Positions 53,601-62,032 of a stretch of DNA of 64,000 nt are shown here, one piece after another (the first letter of the stretch is position 1; each line of letters starts with the position of its first letter). The notes beneath the pieces were generated by a model. It saw only the letters and a program-made list of their open reading frames with translations, was not told the DNA's origin and made no database searches. A program made the position numbers and the translations under genes. Origin of the DNA: Flavobacterium foetidum (GTDB lineage: Bacteria; Bacteroidota; Bacteroidia; Flavobacteriales; Flavobacteriaceae); assembly GCF_004634245.1 (NCBI RefSeq), contig NZ_SJTF01000019.1, forward strand, positions 26,602-90,601, in the 5' to 3' direction.

Positions 53601-54365
53601 TTAAGGCTGATTTAAAAAGAAATCGACATTGGTCACTTTGCTTCCTTCTATCGGAAAAGCTGTATCGAATATTTTTGTCTTTACGACCTGCATGTTCTGG
53701 TCTAAACATTCTATTTTTACCCGAACGTTATTAGCTTCTTCACCGGTTTGAAACAGAATAAAATCATCTGTATAATTTATTCCGCCACTTGCAGTTGCTT
53801 TACTTCTAGTAACAAACATGTCTTCTTTTACATAAGTCGCATCAGAGACTTTGAAGCCGCTTCTTTTTACAGTCACTGTCGTCTTTATCGTTGAGTAACT
53901 TCTGTCGGCTATCACATCCTGAGATTTTAAACGTAAAATTCCTGTCCTAGTAATAATATTAAGTGTTAAAGGTTCTTCAAATGGAGAATTGTAAGCCACA
54001 GCATCTGATAAATTAACATGTTGATTTGCCAAGGCCGGCTGCGTCACAATCAGTTCATTTAGATTTGTTGGAGAAGGAATCATCTGCTCTGGAAAATCAG
54101 TTGCAACTAATTTATATTTTCCGTTTTCTAACGAAAAAGGATAAAGCGAACTGTAGTTTGCAAAATAATTTCCGTCTTCTTTATAGATAAAAAGAGGTCT
54201 TGTCGATATTCCGACATTTAAGTTCCATGGTACGCCGTTTAATTGAAAATCTAATGATTTTACTGTGTAACTATCGTACTTTAGTTCATCATTTGAGCAT
54301 GAAGTCGATACAAAAAGTATCGAAGTCAAACCCATAATAAGTTTTTTCAGCTTCTTCATATCCAT
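53601..54365 (-). CDS. Lipoprotein of unknown function at the head of the pectin operon
   Basis: 254 residues from MDMKKLKK (the third residue is an alternative start, at 54359). The lipobox LFVSTSC puts the cysteine at residue 23, followed by SNDE, so it is probably surface exposed. The rest is beta-rich: VKSLDFQLNGVPWNLNVG, PFSLENGKYKLVATDFPEQ, and a second half with TTVTVKRSGFKVSD. The two-lobed pattern faintly recalls FimB/Mfa2-type fimbrial anchor proteins, but I would not assign it. It lies between the regulator and susC, in the position where pectin loci sometimes carry an extra binding protein. Confidence 0.78.
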   Translation of the reverse strand: MDMKKLKKLIMGLTSILFVSTSCSNDELKYDSYTVKSLDFQLNGVPWNLNVGISTRPLFIYKEDGNYFANYSSLYPFSLENGKYKLVATDFPEQMIPSPTNLNELIVTQPALANQHVNLSDAVAYNSPFEEPLTLNIITRTGILRLKSQDVIADRSYSTIKTTVTVKRSGFKVSDATYVKEDMFVTRSKATASGGINYTDDFILFQTGEEANNVRVKIECLDQNMQVVKTKIFDTAFPIEGSKVTNVDFFLNQP

Positions 54366-54503
54366 TAATTTAATCTAATGAATAATTCTTTTTCTGGTTT
54401 CTTTTTCGGCCATAGGCCAATGCTGAATCAAATCGGGCGAGTTTTTTGGTTTGGTTCATAATTTTGGTTTTGATTGGTTAGTTAATTAGTTAAGATTATG
54501 AAA

Positions 54504-54511
54504 CAAAACTA
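54504..54511 (-). promoter_or_regulatory. Candidate -7 box (TAGTTTTG on the minus strand)
   Basis: The plus strand reads CAAAACTA, an exact reverse match of TAnnTTTG, 138 bases before the lipoprotein ATG. It would give a long leader, common for regulated operons of this type. The rest of the 54366-54681 gap shows nothing recognisable. Confidence 0.35.
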
Positions 54512-54681
54512 GAAATAGCAGTCCTTAATTAGGGGGAAATATTGCTTTTAAAAAAGGGTTAAATTGCTATTACAGGCACAAATACTGACTATTTACCAAA
54601 TTATTTTATACTTTTTTACTTTATACAAAAAAATACTCCTTATTAAAAACACAAATCGCAATTACAATGAACCTCCAATCA

Positions 54682-54712
54682 AGCAAAAAGCCCCATTAGG
54701 ATAATGAGGCTC
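54682..54712 (-). terminator. Terminator after the hybrid two-component regulator
   Basis: GCCCCATT (54690-54697) pairs with AATGAGGC (54703-54710), one mismatch. CTTTTTGCTT follows on the minus strand. It separates the regulator transcript from the import/enzyme operon. Confidence 0.8.
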
Positions 54713-54737
54713 TTGCATGTTTATTATTTGAGATAAC

Positions 54738-57700
54738 TTAGCGAAATTTTCGACGGTATTCTGCGGGAGTATAATCGTATTTTGCCCTAAAGCACTTGCT
54801 GAAGTATTTCAAATCACTAAAACCGACTTCAAAGCAAACTTCTTTGATCAGTAAATCCTCATTTTTTAAAAGTTCCGCAGCTTCAGCCAATCTCATATCA
54901 CGAATAAACACTACAGGCGAAACACCGCTAATATGTTTAAGCTTGTTAAAGAAGCTTGCTCGCGACATGCACATTAATTTCCCAAGCTCATCTACAGAAA
55001 AATCTGATTTTGAAATATTGGCTTTTACCAGATCAATTACCTGAAGCATGAATTTATTATCCTTGTTAGAGATTTGCAATGATTTTTCTGCTGTAATTTC
55101 GGCAATACTTCCTGTTGAATACAATTGTTGCAAGCGAAAACGTTGCTCTAAAACATTTTTTACTCTTGCCTTTAAAAAACTCACATTAAATGGTTTAGTA
55201 ATGTAGTCATCTGCTCCATATTCTAATCCTTCAAGTTTACTTTCGATTGCGGTTTTTGCACTAAGTAAAATAACAGGAATATGACTCACATCAAAATTGC
55301 TTCTAATAACTTTTAGCATTTCAATTCCATCCATTTCCGGCATCATAATATCGCTAATAACAAAATCCGGAATCAACTCTACTGTTTTTAGGTGACCTTC
55401 TTCTCCATTTACGGCTGTAAAAACATTGTAATCTTCTTTTAATACAGAAACTATGAAAGCTCGCAATTCTGGATCGTCTTCTACGACTAATCCGATGGGC
55501 TTTTCTCTAATCTTTTCACCATTCTCTTCAAAAACAGACGTTCCGTTTTCGTCTTCATCCAAAACTTCAGCTGTTTCTTGAAATAGTACGACATCATCAG
55601 AAAAATGTTCCGTCCCTTTTAGGAAACAGACTTTAAAAGTAGTACCCTTACCCTCTTTTGTTTCTACAGAAATTGATGCTCCGTGTTTATCAACGGAATC
55701 TTTTACAATCGAAAGACCTATTCCTGTACTTGGATTAAAAGGATTCTCATTATAATTTGAAAAACGTACAAATAATTTTTTCTGAATAGTTGGGCTAATT
55801 CCAGGACCATTATCCTTAACTTTTATACTGACATTAGTATCAGATTCTTCTATCTGTACTTCAATCAAACTCCCTTTTTTACAATATTTAAATGCATTCG
55901 AAAGTAGATTTACAAGAATTTTATCGAGACTATCTGGATCTGCCCAAATCTGCAAATCTTCGCCACTGCTACTTATCTTTAATTGAATATGACGTCGAAG
56001 GCTTACATCTTTAAAACTTTTTGAAACATCAGTTACAAATTTTCTCAAATCTATCTTTCTGACTTCTAGTTTCTTATCCTGCATTCTCCTCAAATCCAAA
56101 ATCTGGTTTACTAGATTTAAAAGCTTATTGCTGTATTTTTCGATTGTTCGGAGTTGCGACTTTACTGATTCTTCTATACGGTTGTCTGAAAGCATTACTT
56201 CCAAAGGAGCAGTAATCATTGTAAGTGGTGTTCGTATTTCGTGCGAAATGTCGGTAAAAAAGTTCAGTTTTAATTCGCTCATCTCTTTTTGAACCCTAAC
56301 ATCATGGCGAAGTTTTAAAATAGTTAAAATAGTACGGCGTGTTAAAAAAAACAGACCGCATGCTAATACTAAATAACAGCAATAGGCAAAATAGGTTCCC
56401 CATACAGAAGGCCTGATGGTAATCTTTATTTCTCTTTCGTTATTAAGCCATAAATTATGTCCGTTTGTAGAAGATACCAAAAGAGTATAATCTCCCCTGC
56501 CAAGATTGGTATAATTAATTGATTGTCCGGCTTTAAGGTAGTTCCATTCCTTATCAATTCCTTTAAGTTTATAGCGATAAACTATATTTTCGTTCTTAAT
56601 AAAATCCAAAGCCGAAAACTGTATTCTGAAAAAATTCTGATCATGCTGTAGTGTCACTTCTTTCAACATATCTGGATTTTTAGGCGTTTCCGGATTGACC
56701 TCAAATAGTTCTTTATTGTTGACTAAAAATCCGGATACAGCCAAATATGGCTTAAAAGCAAATGGTTTTATAGCTTCGGGTTTAAAATAAATTAGACCAT
56801 CAGAATACCCAAGAGCAACTTCGCCATTCTGTAGTCTGCATTTGGTCGCTTCAGAAAAAATTTCGGTTCCAATAATAGATTTAAGTTCCGGAAAAGTTTC
56901 GCAACTGTTGTTTTTCGGATCAAAACGTGCCAGCTGATTGTCTCCCATAAGCCATATTTTTCCGAAATAATCTTCCTGCATTCCAACCACACCTTCTAGT
57001 GGAAAAGCAAAATTTTCATTCCAAAACGATTTCGACTTTACATAGTTTTGCTTGTCTATTTCCACCAAAATAAGCCCCTTTCCATTTGTCGCCAACGCAA
57101 TTTGATTGCCTGATGTAACAATAACATCCAAAATATCGTTACCTGATGCATGATAATATTCTTTAAAATGAATTTTATCAGGTGTTTTATTTTTTTGCGA
57201 GATGCCAAGAAGTTTGTAAGAGGAGACAAAAAAGAGCCTATGATCTTTAGTTTCTACAATCGAACGTACTTTATCGGCACTTCCGATAGGATAATTTTTC
57301 AATTCATTTCTATAACTGATAAAATGGATATTATCGTTTGAAAAACGAATCATATTGATTCCACCACCCCATGTTCCTAAATAGATATTACCGTCTGAAG
57401 CCTGAAAAATTTTATAGACGTCATCTGAACTTATACTGTATTTATCATTTTGATTGTACTTGAAATGTTGCACTGTAAAGTCAAAAGGATTTTGCTTCGG
57501 GCTAAGACAAAAAACACCATTTCCTCTAGTACCAATCCAAATTCTGCCTTGAGCATCTTGCATCATGCTGTAAATATCCGCACCCCATGCAGATCCCCCG
57601 TCAGATAACATACCGTTTGATCCCAAAAATCCGATTTTCTTTTTTTGAGGATTAAAAATTTCGATTTTTTCGTCACGGCTTGCAACCCAGAGATTCCCTT

Positions 57701-59063
57701 TATTATCGGTCATCAAACTGCGAACATTATGTTTTTTATTATCTGTCGATGTCCGAATATCTAATGTCAAGAAATTACGGTTACTGAAGGTTATCAAATC
57801 TAATCCCTGCTTGTAGGAACAAAACCAAAGGTTGCCCAATTTATCAACCATAGCAGTATACATAACGTCTGAAAGAGTTTCTTTCGATTCTTTGATACAG
57901 CGCATTACAGAACACAATTTTCCCTGTTTTTCATCCCAATAACCGAACGCACCTTTATTGGACTGAATCCACACCGTGCCATTTGGAGCTGTCAATAGAA
58001 AACTTTTTTGTTTTCCTCCTGTTAGGGCTGGCTCACTAGCATCAGTCGGAATTCTCTTAAGCTGTCGAGTTAAAACATCAAACTGAAATAGCCCCGAAAG
58101 ATTATCAAACCAAAAATATCTTGAACCGGTTAGTCCCAAAAAATTAATGCTTTCGGTTGGCATCCCGGCTAAAGTTTTATTAGTATAATAATCTAATTTC
58201 GCTGTTATGATATCGTATATGCCAAATCCCCCTTTCTTTGTAATTACAAGAAATTTGTTGTCATTAATCGTATTCAAAAGCAAAATATCTTCTTTTATTC
58301 CCAAATCTAAATCAAAGAATGTCCTTGATTTTTTAGTATATCTGGTAAATTTGCCATTATCGCCTGCAAACCAAAGATCTTCTTTGGTTTCCGCCGCCAC
58401 ATTGTACGAATACAACCTGCCTGACAATCCTCTCATATTCGTAAAAAAATACTCTGGAATGTTTCCTGACTTGTTTAATCTGCAAATACCAGATTCTGTC
58501 AAAAACCATGTAGTTCCCAAATTATCTTCATAGACATCTCGGATCTTGCCACAATTTTTTACATTATCAAATTTTATGGTTTCGATTTTTTTATCAGTTT
58601 CAAAAACCATAATACAGCTTTTATCTTTTGGAAAAAGCCAAGTCCGTCCCGATGGCATTATTTTGAATTCTGTAAAAGCAATATCTGATGTTTTTTTTGC
58701 TGGATTGTAAAATTTCAGTTCATTGGTGTCAAAATAATAAATATCATTTTTTTCAGACTGTATCCAGATTCTGCCATTAGTATCAAACTTAAACTTAGAC
58801 ACCCGATTGGATTGAATGTCTAATGTAAGATCTTGCTTTACTTTAAATTTTCTGAAAGAATTTCCGTCGTAACGAATAAGACCATTAAAAGTAGCTAACC
58901 AAATAAAGCCTTTTTTATCTTGTTGAATTCCCAAGACACGTGATTGCGTAAGCTTTCCATCATTCGATAAATGAGTTAGAATACCTTTGGGCTGCGCCAT
59001 ACAAAACGCAGATATTAGGCTAAACAAAAAGACAATTATATATCGCTTCAACATTCTTATCAT
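54738..59063 (-). CDS. Hybrid two-component system regulator (HTCS)
   Basis: 1441 residues (or 1438 from the ATG at 59054, which gives the better signal peptide MLKRYIIVFLF). Two Reg_prop beta-propellers fill residues 30-760, with repeats such as DKKGFIWLATFNGLIRYDG and DAQGRIWIGTRGNGVF. A Y_Y_Y domain follows (RYKLKGIDKEWNYLKAG), then one membrane helix near 890. The kinase has its histidine in TDISHEIRTPLTM near 940 and NLLSNAFKY. The receiver Asp is near 1237 (VISDIMMPEMDG), and an AraC-type HTH closes the protein (CFEVGFSDLKYFSKCF). Such proteins bind the oligosaccharide in the periplasm and activate their own locus. It is divergent from the GH3 gene. Confidence 0.96.
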   Translation of the reverse strand: MIRMLKRYIIVFLFSLISAFCMAQPKGILTHLSNDGKLTQSRVLGIQQDKKGFIWLATFNGLIRYDGNSFRKFKVKQDLTLDIQSNRVSKFKFDTNGRIWIQSEKNDIYYFDTNELKFYNPAKKTSDIAFTEFKIMPSGRTWLFPKDKSCIMVFETDKKIETIKFDNVKNCGKIRDVYEDNLGTTWFLTESGICRLNKSGNIPEYFFTNMRGLSGRLYSYNVAAETKEDLWFAGDNGKFTRYTKKSRTFFDLDLGIKEDILLLNTINDNKFLVITKKGGFGIYDIITAKLDYYTNKTLAGMPTESINFLGLTGSRYFWFDNLSGLFQFDVLTRQLKRIPTDASEPALTGGKQKSFLLTAPNGTVWIQSNKGAFGYWDEKQGKLCSVMRCIKESKETLSDVMYTAMVDKLGNLWFCSYKQGLDLITFSNRNFLTLDIRTSTDNKKHNVRSLMTDNKGNLWVASRDEKIEIFNPQKKKIGFLGSNGMLSDGGSAWGADIYSMMQDAQGRIWIGTRGNGVFCLSPKQNPFDFTVQHFKYNQNDKYSISSDDVYKIFQASDGNIYLGTWGGGINMIRFSNDNIHFISYRNELKNYPIGSADKVRSIVETKDHRLFFVSSYKLLGISQKNKTPDKIHFKEYYHASGNDILDVIVTSGNQIALATNGKGLILVEIDKQNYVKSKSFWNENFAFPLEGVVGMQEDYFGKIWLMGDNQLARFDPKNNSCETFPELKSIIGTEIFSEATKCRLQNGEVALGYSDGLIYFKPEAIKPFAFKPYLAVSGFLVNNKELFEVNPETPKNPDMLKEVTLQHDQNFFRIQFSALDFIKNENIVYRYKLKGIDKEWNYLKAGQSINYTNLGRGDYTLLVSSTNGHNLWLNNEREIKITIRPSVWGTYFAYCCYLVLACGLFFLTRRTILTILKLRHDVRVQKEMSELKLNFFTDISHEIRTPLTMITAPLEVMLSDNRIEESVKSQLRTIEKYSNKLLNLVNQILDLRRMQDKKLEVRKIDLRKFVTDVSKSFKDVSLRRHIQLKISSSGEDLQIWADPDSLDKILVNLLSNAFKYCKKGSLIEVQIEESDTNVSIKVKDNGPGISPTIQKKLFVRFSNYNENPFNPSTGIGLSIVKDSVDKHGASISVETKEGKGTTFKVCFLKGTEHFSDDVVLFQETAEVLDEDENGTSVFEENGEKIREKPIGLVVEDDPELRAFIVSVLKEDYNVFTAVNGEEGHLKTVELIPDFVISDIMMPEMDGIEMLKVIRSNFDVSHIPVILLSAKTAIESKLEGLEYGADDYITKPFNVSFLKARVKNVLEQRFRLQQLYSTGSIAEITAEKSLQISNKDNKFMLQVIDLVKANISKSDFSVDELGKLMCMSRASFFNKLKHISGVSPVVFIRDMRLAEAAELLKNEDLLIKEVCFEVGFSDLKYFSKCFRAKYDYTPAEYRRKFR

Positions 59064-59083
59064 TTATTTTTTAACATAAATCA

Positions 59084-59091
59084 CAAAAATA
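59084..59091 (-). promoter_or_regulatory. Candidate -7 box of the hybrid regulator gene
   Basis: CAAAAATA on the plus strand is TATTTTTG on the minus strand, an exact TAnnTTTG match 20-30 bases before the regulator ATGs. A CAA (minus-strand TTG) lies 25 bases further out, a little too far for an ideal -33 box. Confidence 0.45.
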
Positions 59092-59260
59092 TCAAAATTC
59101 TTTTCCTAACCTAGAACAATATCCATAATTAGCTAAATGCCCTCCCTTTATTAACGATTTGACGTCTGTTGCGATTGGTTGTAAAACAACAAAAAAAGAC
59201 TATAAGCTTTATAACACCTTTTAAATAGCAATTAATCCTAAGGTGAGAAATAGAAACATT

Positions 59261-59268
59261 TAATTTTG
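59261..59268 (+). promoter_or_regulatory. Candidate -7 box of the GH3 gene
   Basis: TAATTTTG, an exact TAnnTTTG match 71 bases before the GH3 ATG, in the divergent gap between the regulator and GH3. Confidence 0.45.
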
Positions 59269-59339
59269 TATTTTCATGTTACTTCAAAAATTCAAAAGAT
59301 AATCTACTAACTATTAAACCAAAACGATTCCGCAGACAA

Positions 59340-61955
59340 ATGAAAAAAGTATACAAATTCTTGTTTATACTGAGCACATTCTCACTCAGTACTACAGCAC
59401 AGGAGAAATTTGCATTCCAAAATCCAGCACTTACAATAGAACAACGTGTTGACGATTTAGTTTCGAGAATGACAATCGAGGAAAAAATAAGCCAATTAAT
59501 GGATTCAGCTCCAGCCATAAAAAGGCTCGGAATACCCGAATACAATTGGTGGAACGAGTCACTCCATGGTGTTGCCCGTGCAGGATACGCTACCGTTTTT
59601 CCGCAGTCTATTTCTATTGCATCTTCATGGGACAAAGAATTGGTTCTCGAAGTTGCCAATGCGATTTCAGATGAAGCTCGTGCCAAACATCATGAATATT
59701 TGAGACGAGGACAACACGGCATGTACCAAGGATTGACATTTTGGTCGCCAAATGTCAATATTTTTCGTGACCCGCGCTGGGGACGCGGACATGAAACTTA
59801 TGGAGAAGATCCATATTTAACTGGGCAATTGGGACTTAATTATGTAAAAGGTCTTCAAGGAACCGATCCAAAATACCTTAAAGTGGTAGCAACTGCAAAA
59901 CATTATGCGGTACACTCAGGGCCTGAGCCTTCGCGCCACGAATTTAATGCCAATGTAAGCGATATTGATTTGTACGAAACCTATCTTCCCGCTTTTAAAA
60001 CTTTAGTAAAAGAAGGCAATGTATATTCTGTAATGGGGGCTTACAACCGTTTTAGAGGAGAATCTTGCAGCGCCAGTCCATTTTTATTCAATATTCTTCG
60101 AAATGAGTGGGGCTTCAAGGGTTACATTGTGTCTGATTGTGGTGCAGTGACAGATATTTGGAAATATCATAAAATTACAAACGATGCCGCCTCGGCTTCG
60201 GCTTTGGCAGTAAAAGAAGGATTAGATTTAGAATGCGGCAGCAGCTACAAATCATTAAAAGAAGCACTTGATCGAAAACTGCTTACCGAAGCCGATATTG
60301 ATATGACAGTAAAACGATTGTTTACTGCCCGTTTTAGGCTGGGAATGTTTGATCCTGACGAAATAGTTCCTTACGCTCAAATTCCTTATTCTGTAAATAA
60401 CAATGCAGCAAACGATTATCTGGCACGTAAAGCTTCTCAAAAAAGCATTGTTCTTCTAAAGAACCAAAATAACGCACTCCCACTTTCAAAAAAAATAAAA
60501 ACCATTGCGGTAATTGGACCAAATGCTAACGATATTCAATCTCTTTGGGGGAATTACAGCGGCGTGCCAAGCAATCCTATTACTGTTTTAAAAGGAATTA
60601 AAAACAAACTTGAACCTGATTCAAAAGTTCTATATGCTCAAGGAACAGATTTAGCCAAAGGTGTTCCCGCTATGAAGGCAATTCCGTCAATTTATTTTCA
60701 GAATGAAAACGGGACACAAGGATTAAAAGCAGAGTATTTCGATAATACCAAGTGGGACGGGAAACCACTCTTTACACGTATTGATGATAACATCGATTTT
60801 CATTGGGATATTGAAACACCTGATCCAAGATTGAAAATGGGAAATTACAGTGTTCGTTGGACTGGCTATCTTTCAGTACCCAAAACAGGGATGTATTCGA
60901 TATCAGAATGGTCAAAACCTTTTATGACCGTTGAAATCGAAGGCGGAAAAAGCACTGGAGGAAAAAACAATCATCATCCGCGAATCAGAGCTCAGAAGAT
61001 TGAGCTTGAGGCTGGAAAAAAGTATAAAATTGAGGTTAAGTATCAAAATTTCTATGGCGACGCAATTGCACAACTTTTGTGGTCTGAGCCGCAAGAAAAC
61101 TTATTAAAAGAAGCTGTACAAACGGCTTCTGAAGCAGATGCTGTCGTGCTTGTTCTTGGATTGAATGAGAGATTGGAAGGTGAAGAAATGAAAGTTGAAG
61201 CAGATGGTTTTGATGGCGGTGACCGAACCAGCCTGAATTTACCAGCAAATCAAGAGGAATTACTAAAAGCAATAAAAGCTGTTGGAAAACCTGTAGTCTT
61301 GGTTTTAATAAATGGAAGTGCGCTTTCTATAAATTGGGCAAACGACAATATTCCCGCAATTCTAACCGCTGGATATCCTGGTCAGCAGGGTGGAAATGCT
61401 ATTGCTGATGTGCTTTTCGGAGATTATAATCCGGCTGGAAGATTACCTGTTACGTATTATAAATCTATTGACCAACTTCCCGCTTTTGAAAATTATGACA
61501 TGAAGGGGCGTACATATCGATATTTTGATAAAAAACCTTTATATCCTTTTGGATTCGGGTTAAGTTATACTACTTTTAAATACAATAATTTGAAAATTCC
61601 TGCTATAGTAAATGCTGAGAATGATTTTATAATCTCGGTAGATGTAACAAACACTGGTAATTTTGATGGAGATGAAGTTGTTGAATTGTATCTAAAAGAT
61701 GAAAAAGCTTCGACTGTTCGACCAATACATCAACTAGAAGGATTTCAAAGGATTAACTTGAAAAAAGGAGAAGCTAAAACAGTTAGTTTTACCATAACGC
61801 CTGAACAGCTTTCTTTAATTAATAAAAAAGGAATCCGTGTAATTGAACCGGGTACTTTTAAAGTGTTCGTAGGTGGAAAACAGCCAGATGAATCTAAAGA
61901 TATAGCAGAAGGTAAATTTAAAATTACAGGAAAACTTATTGTACTAAAAAAATAG
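59340..61955 (+). CDS. GH3-family beta-glycosidase with inserted PA14 domain
   Basis: 871 residues with a signal peptide (ending LSTTAQ). The GH3 barrel (about 30-350) contains YNWWNESLHGVAR and KHYAVHSGPE; the nucleophile is Asp266 in GYIVSDCGAV. The second GH3 domain is split by a PA14 module at about 459-582 (GLKAEYFDNTKWDGKPLF to DAIAQLLW). A fibronectin-III-like C-terminal domain follows. The NWWNESLHGVAR type is usual in beta-xylosidases and alpha-L-arabinofuranosidases of GH3; the precise sugar is open. Periplasmic. It is transcribed away from the pectin regulator and probably shares its control. Confidence 0.94.
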   Translation: MKKVYKFLFILSTFSLSTTAQEKFAFQNPALTIEQRVDDLVSRMTIEEKISQLMDSAPAIKRLGIPEYNWWNESLHGVARAGYATVFPQSISIASSWDKELVLEVANAISDEARAKHHEYLRRGQHGMYQGLTFWSPNVNIFRDPRWGRGHETYGEDPYLTGQLGLNYVKGLQGTDPKYLKVVATAKHYAVHSGPEPSRHEFNANVSDIDLYETYLPAFKTLVKEGNVYSVMGAYNRFRGESCSASPFLFNILRNEWGFKGYIVSDCGAVTDIWKYHKITNDAASASALAVKEGLDLECGSSYKSLKEALDRKLLTEADIDMTVKRLFTARFRLGMFDPDEIVPYAQIPYSVNNNAANDYLARKASQKSIVLLKNQNNALPLSKKIKTIAVIGPNANDIQSLWGNYSGVPSNPITVLKGIKNKLEPDSKVLYAQGTDLAKGVPAMKAIPSIYFQNENGTQGLKAEYFDNTKWDGKPLFTRIDDNIDFHWDIETPDPRLKMGNYSVRWTGYLSVPKTGMYSISEWSKPFMTVEIEGGKSTGGKNNHHPRIRAQKIELEAGKKYKIEVKYQNFYGDAIAQLLWSEPQENLLKEAVQTASEADAVVLVLGLNERLEGEEMKVEADGFDGGDRTSLNLPANQEELLKAIKAVGKPVVLVLINGSALSINWANDNIPAILTAGYPGQQGGNAIADVLFGDYNPAGRLPVTYYKSIDQLPAFENYDMKGRTYRYFDKKPLYPFGFGLSYTTFKYNNLKIPAIVNAENDFIISVDVTNTGNFDGDEVVELYLKDEKASTVRPIHQLEGFQRINLKKGEAKTVSFTITPEQLSLINKKGIRVIEPGTFKVFVGGKQPDESKDIAEGKFKITGKLIVLKK

Positions 61956-61986
61956 TTTTGCTTTATTAAAAAAGAAAAAACAATTT

Positions 61987-62027
61987 CCGACATCAGTTTT
62001 GATTATTCTAAAACAGATGTCGGTTTT
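61987..62027 (+). terminator. Terminator between GH3 and the convergent MscS gene
   Basis: CCGACATC (61987-61994) pairs with GATGTCGG (62016-62023), extended by TTTT/AAAA pairs inside, and TTTTATCTTTT follows. Confidence 0.75.
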
Positions 62028-62032
62028 ATCTT

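Noticed and set aside
59279..59686. 135-codon antisense frame over the GH3 start
   Set aside because: It covers the GH3 signal peptide and conserved N-terminal motifs on the other strand and has no family features.
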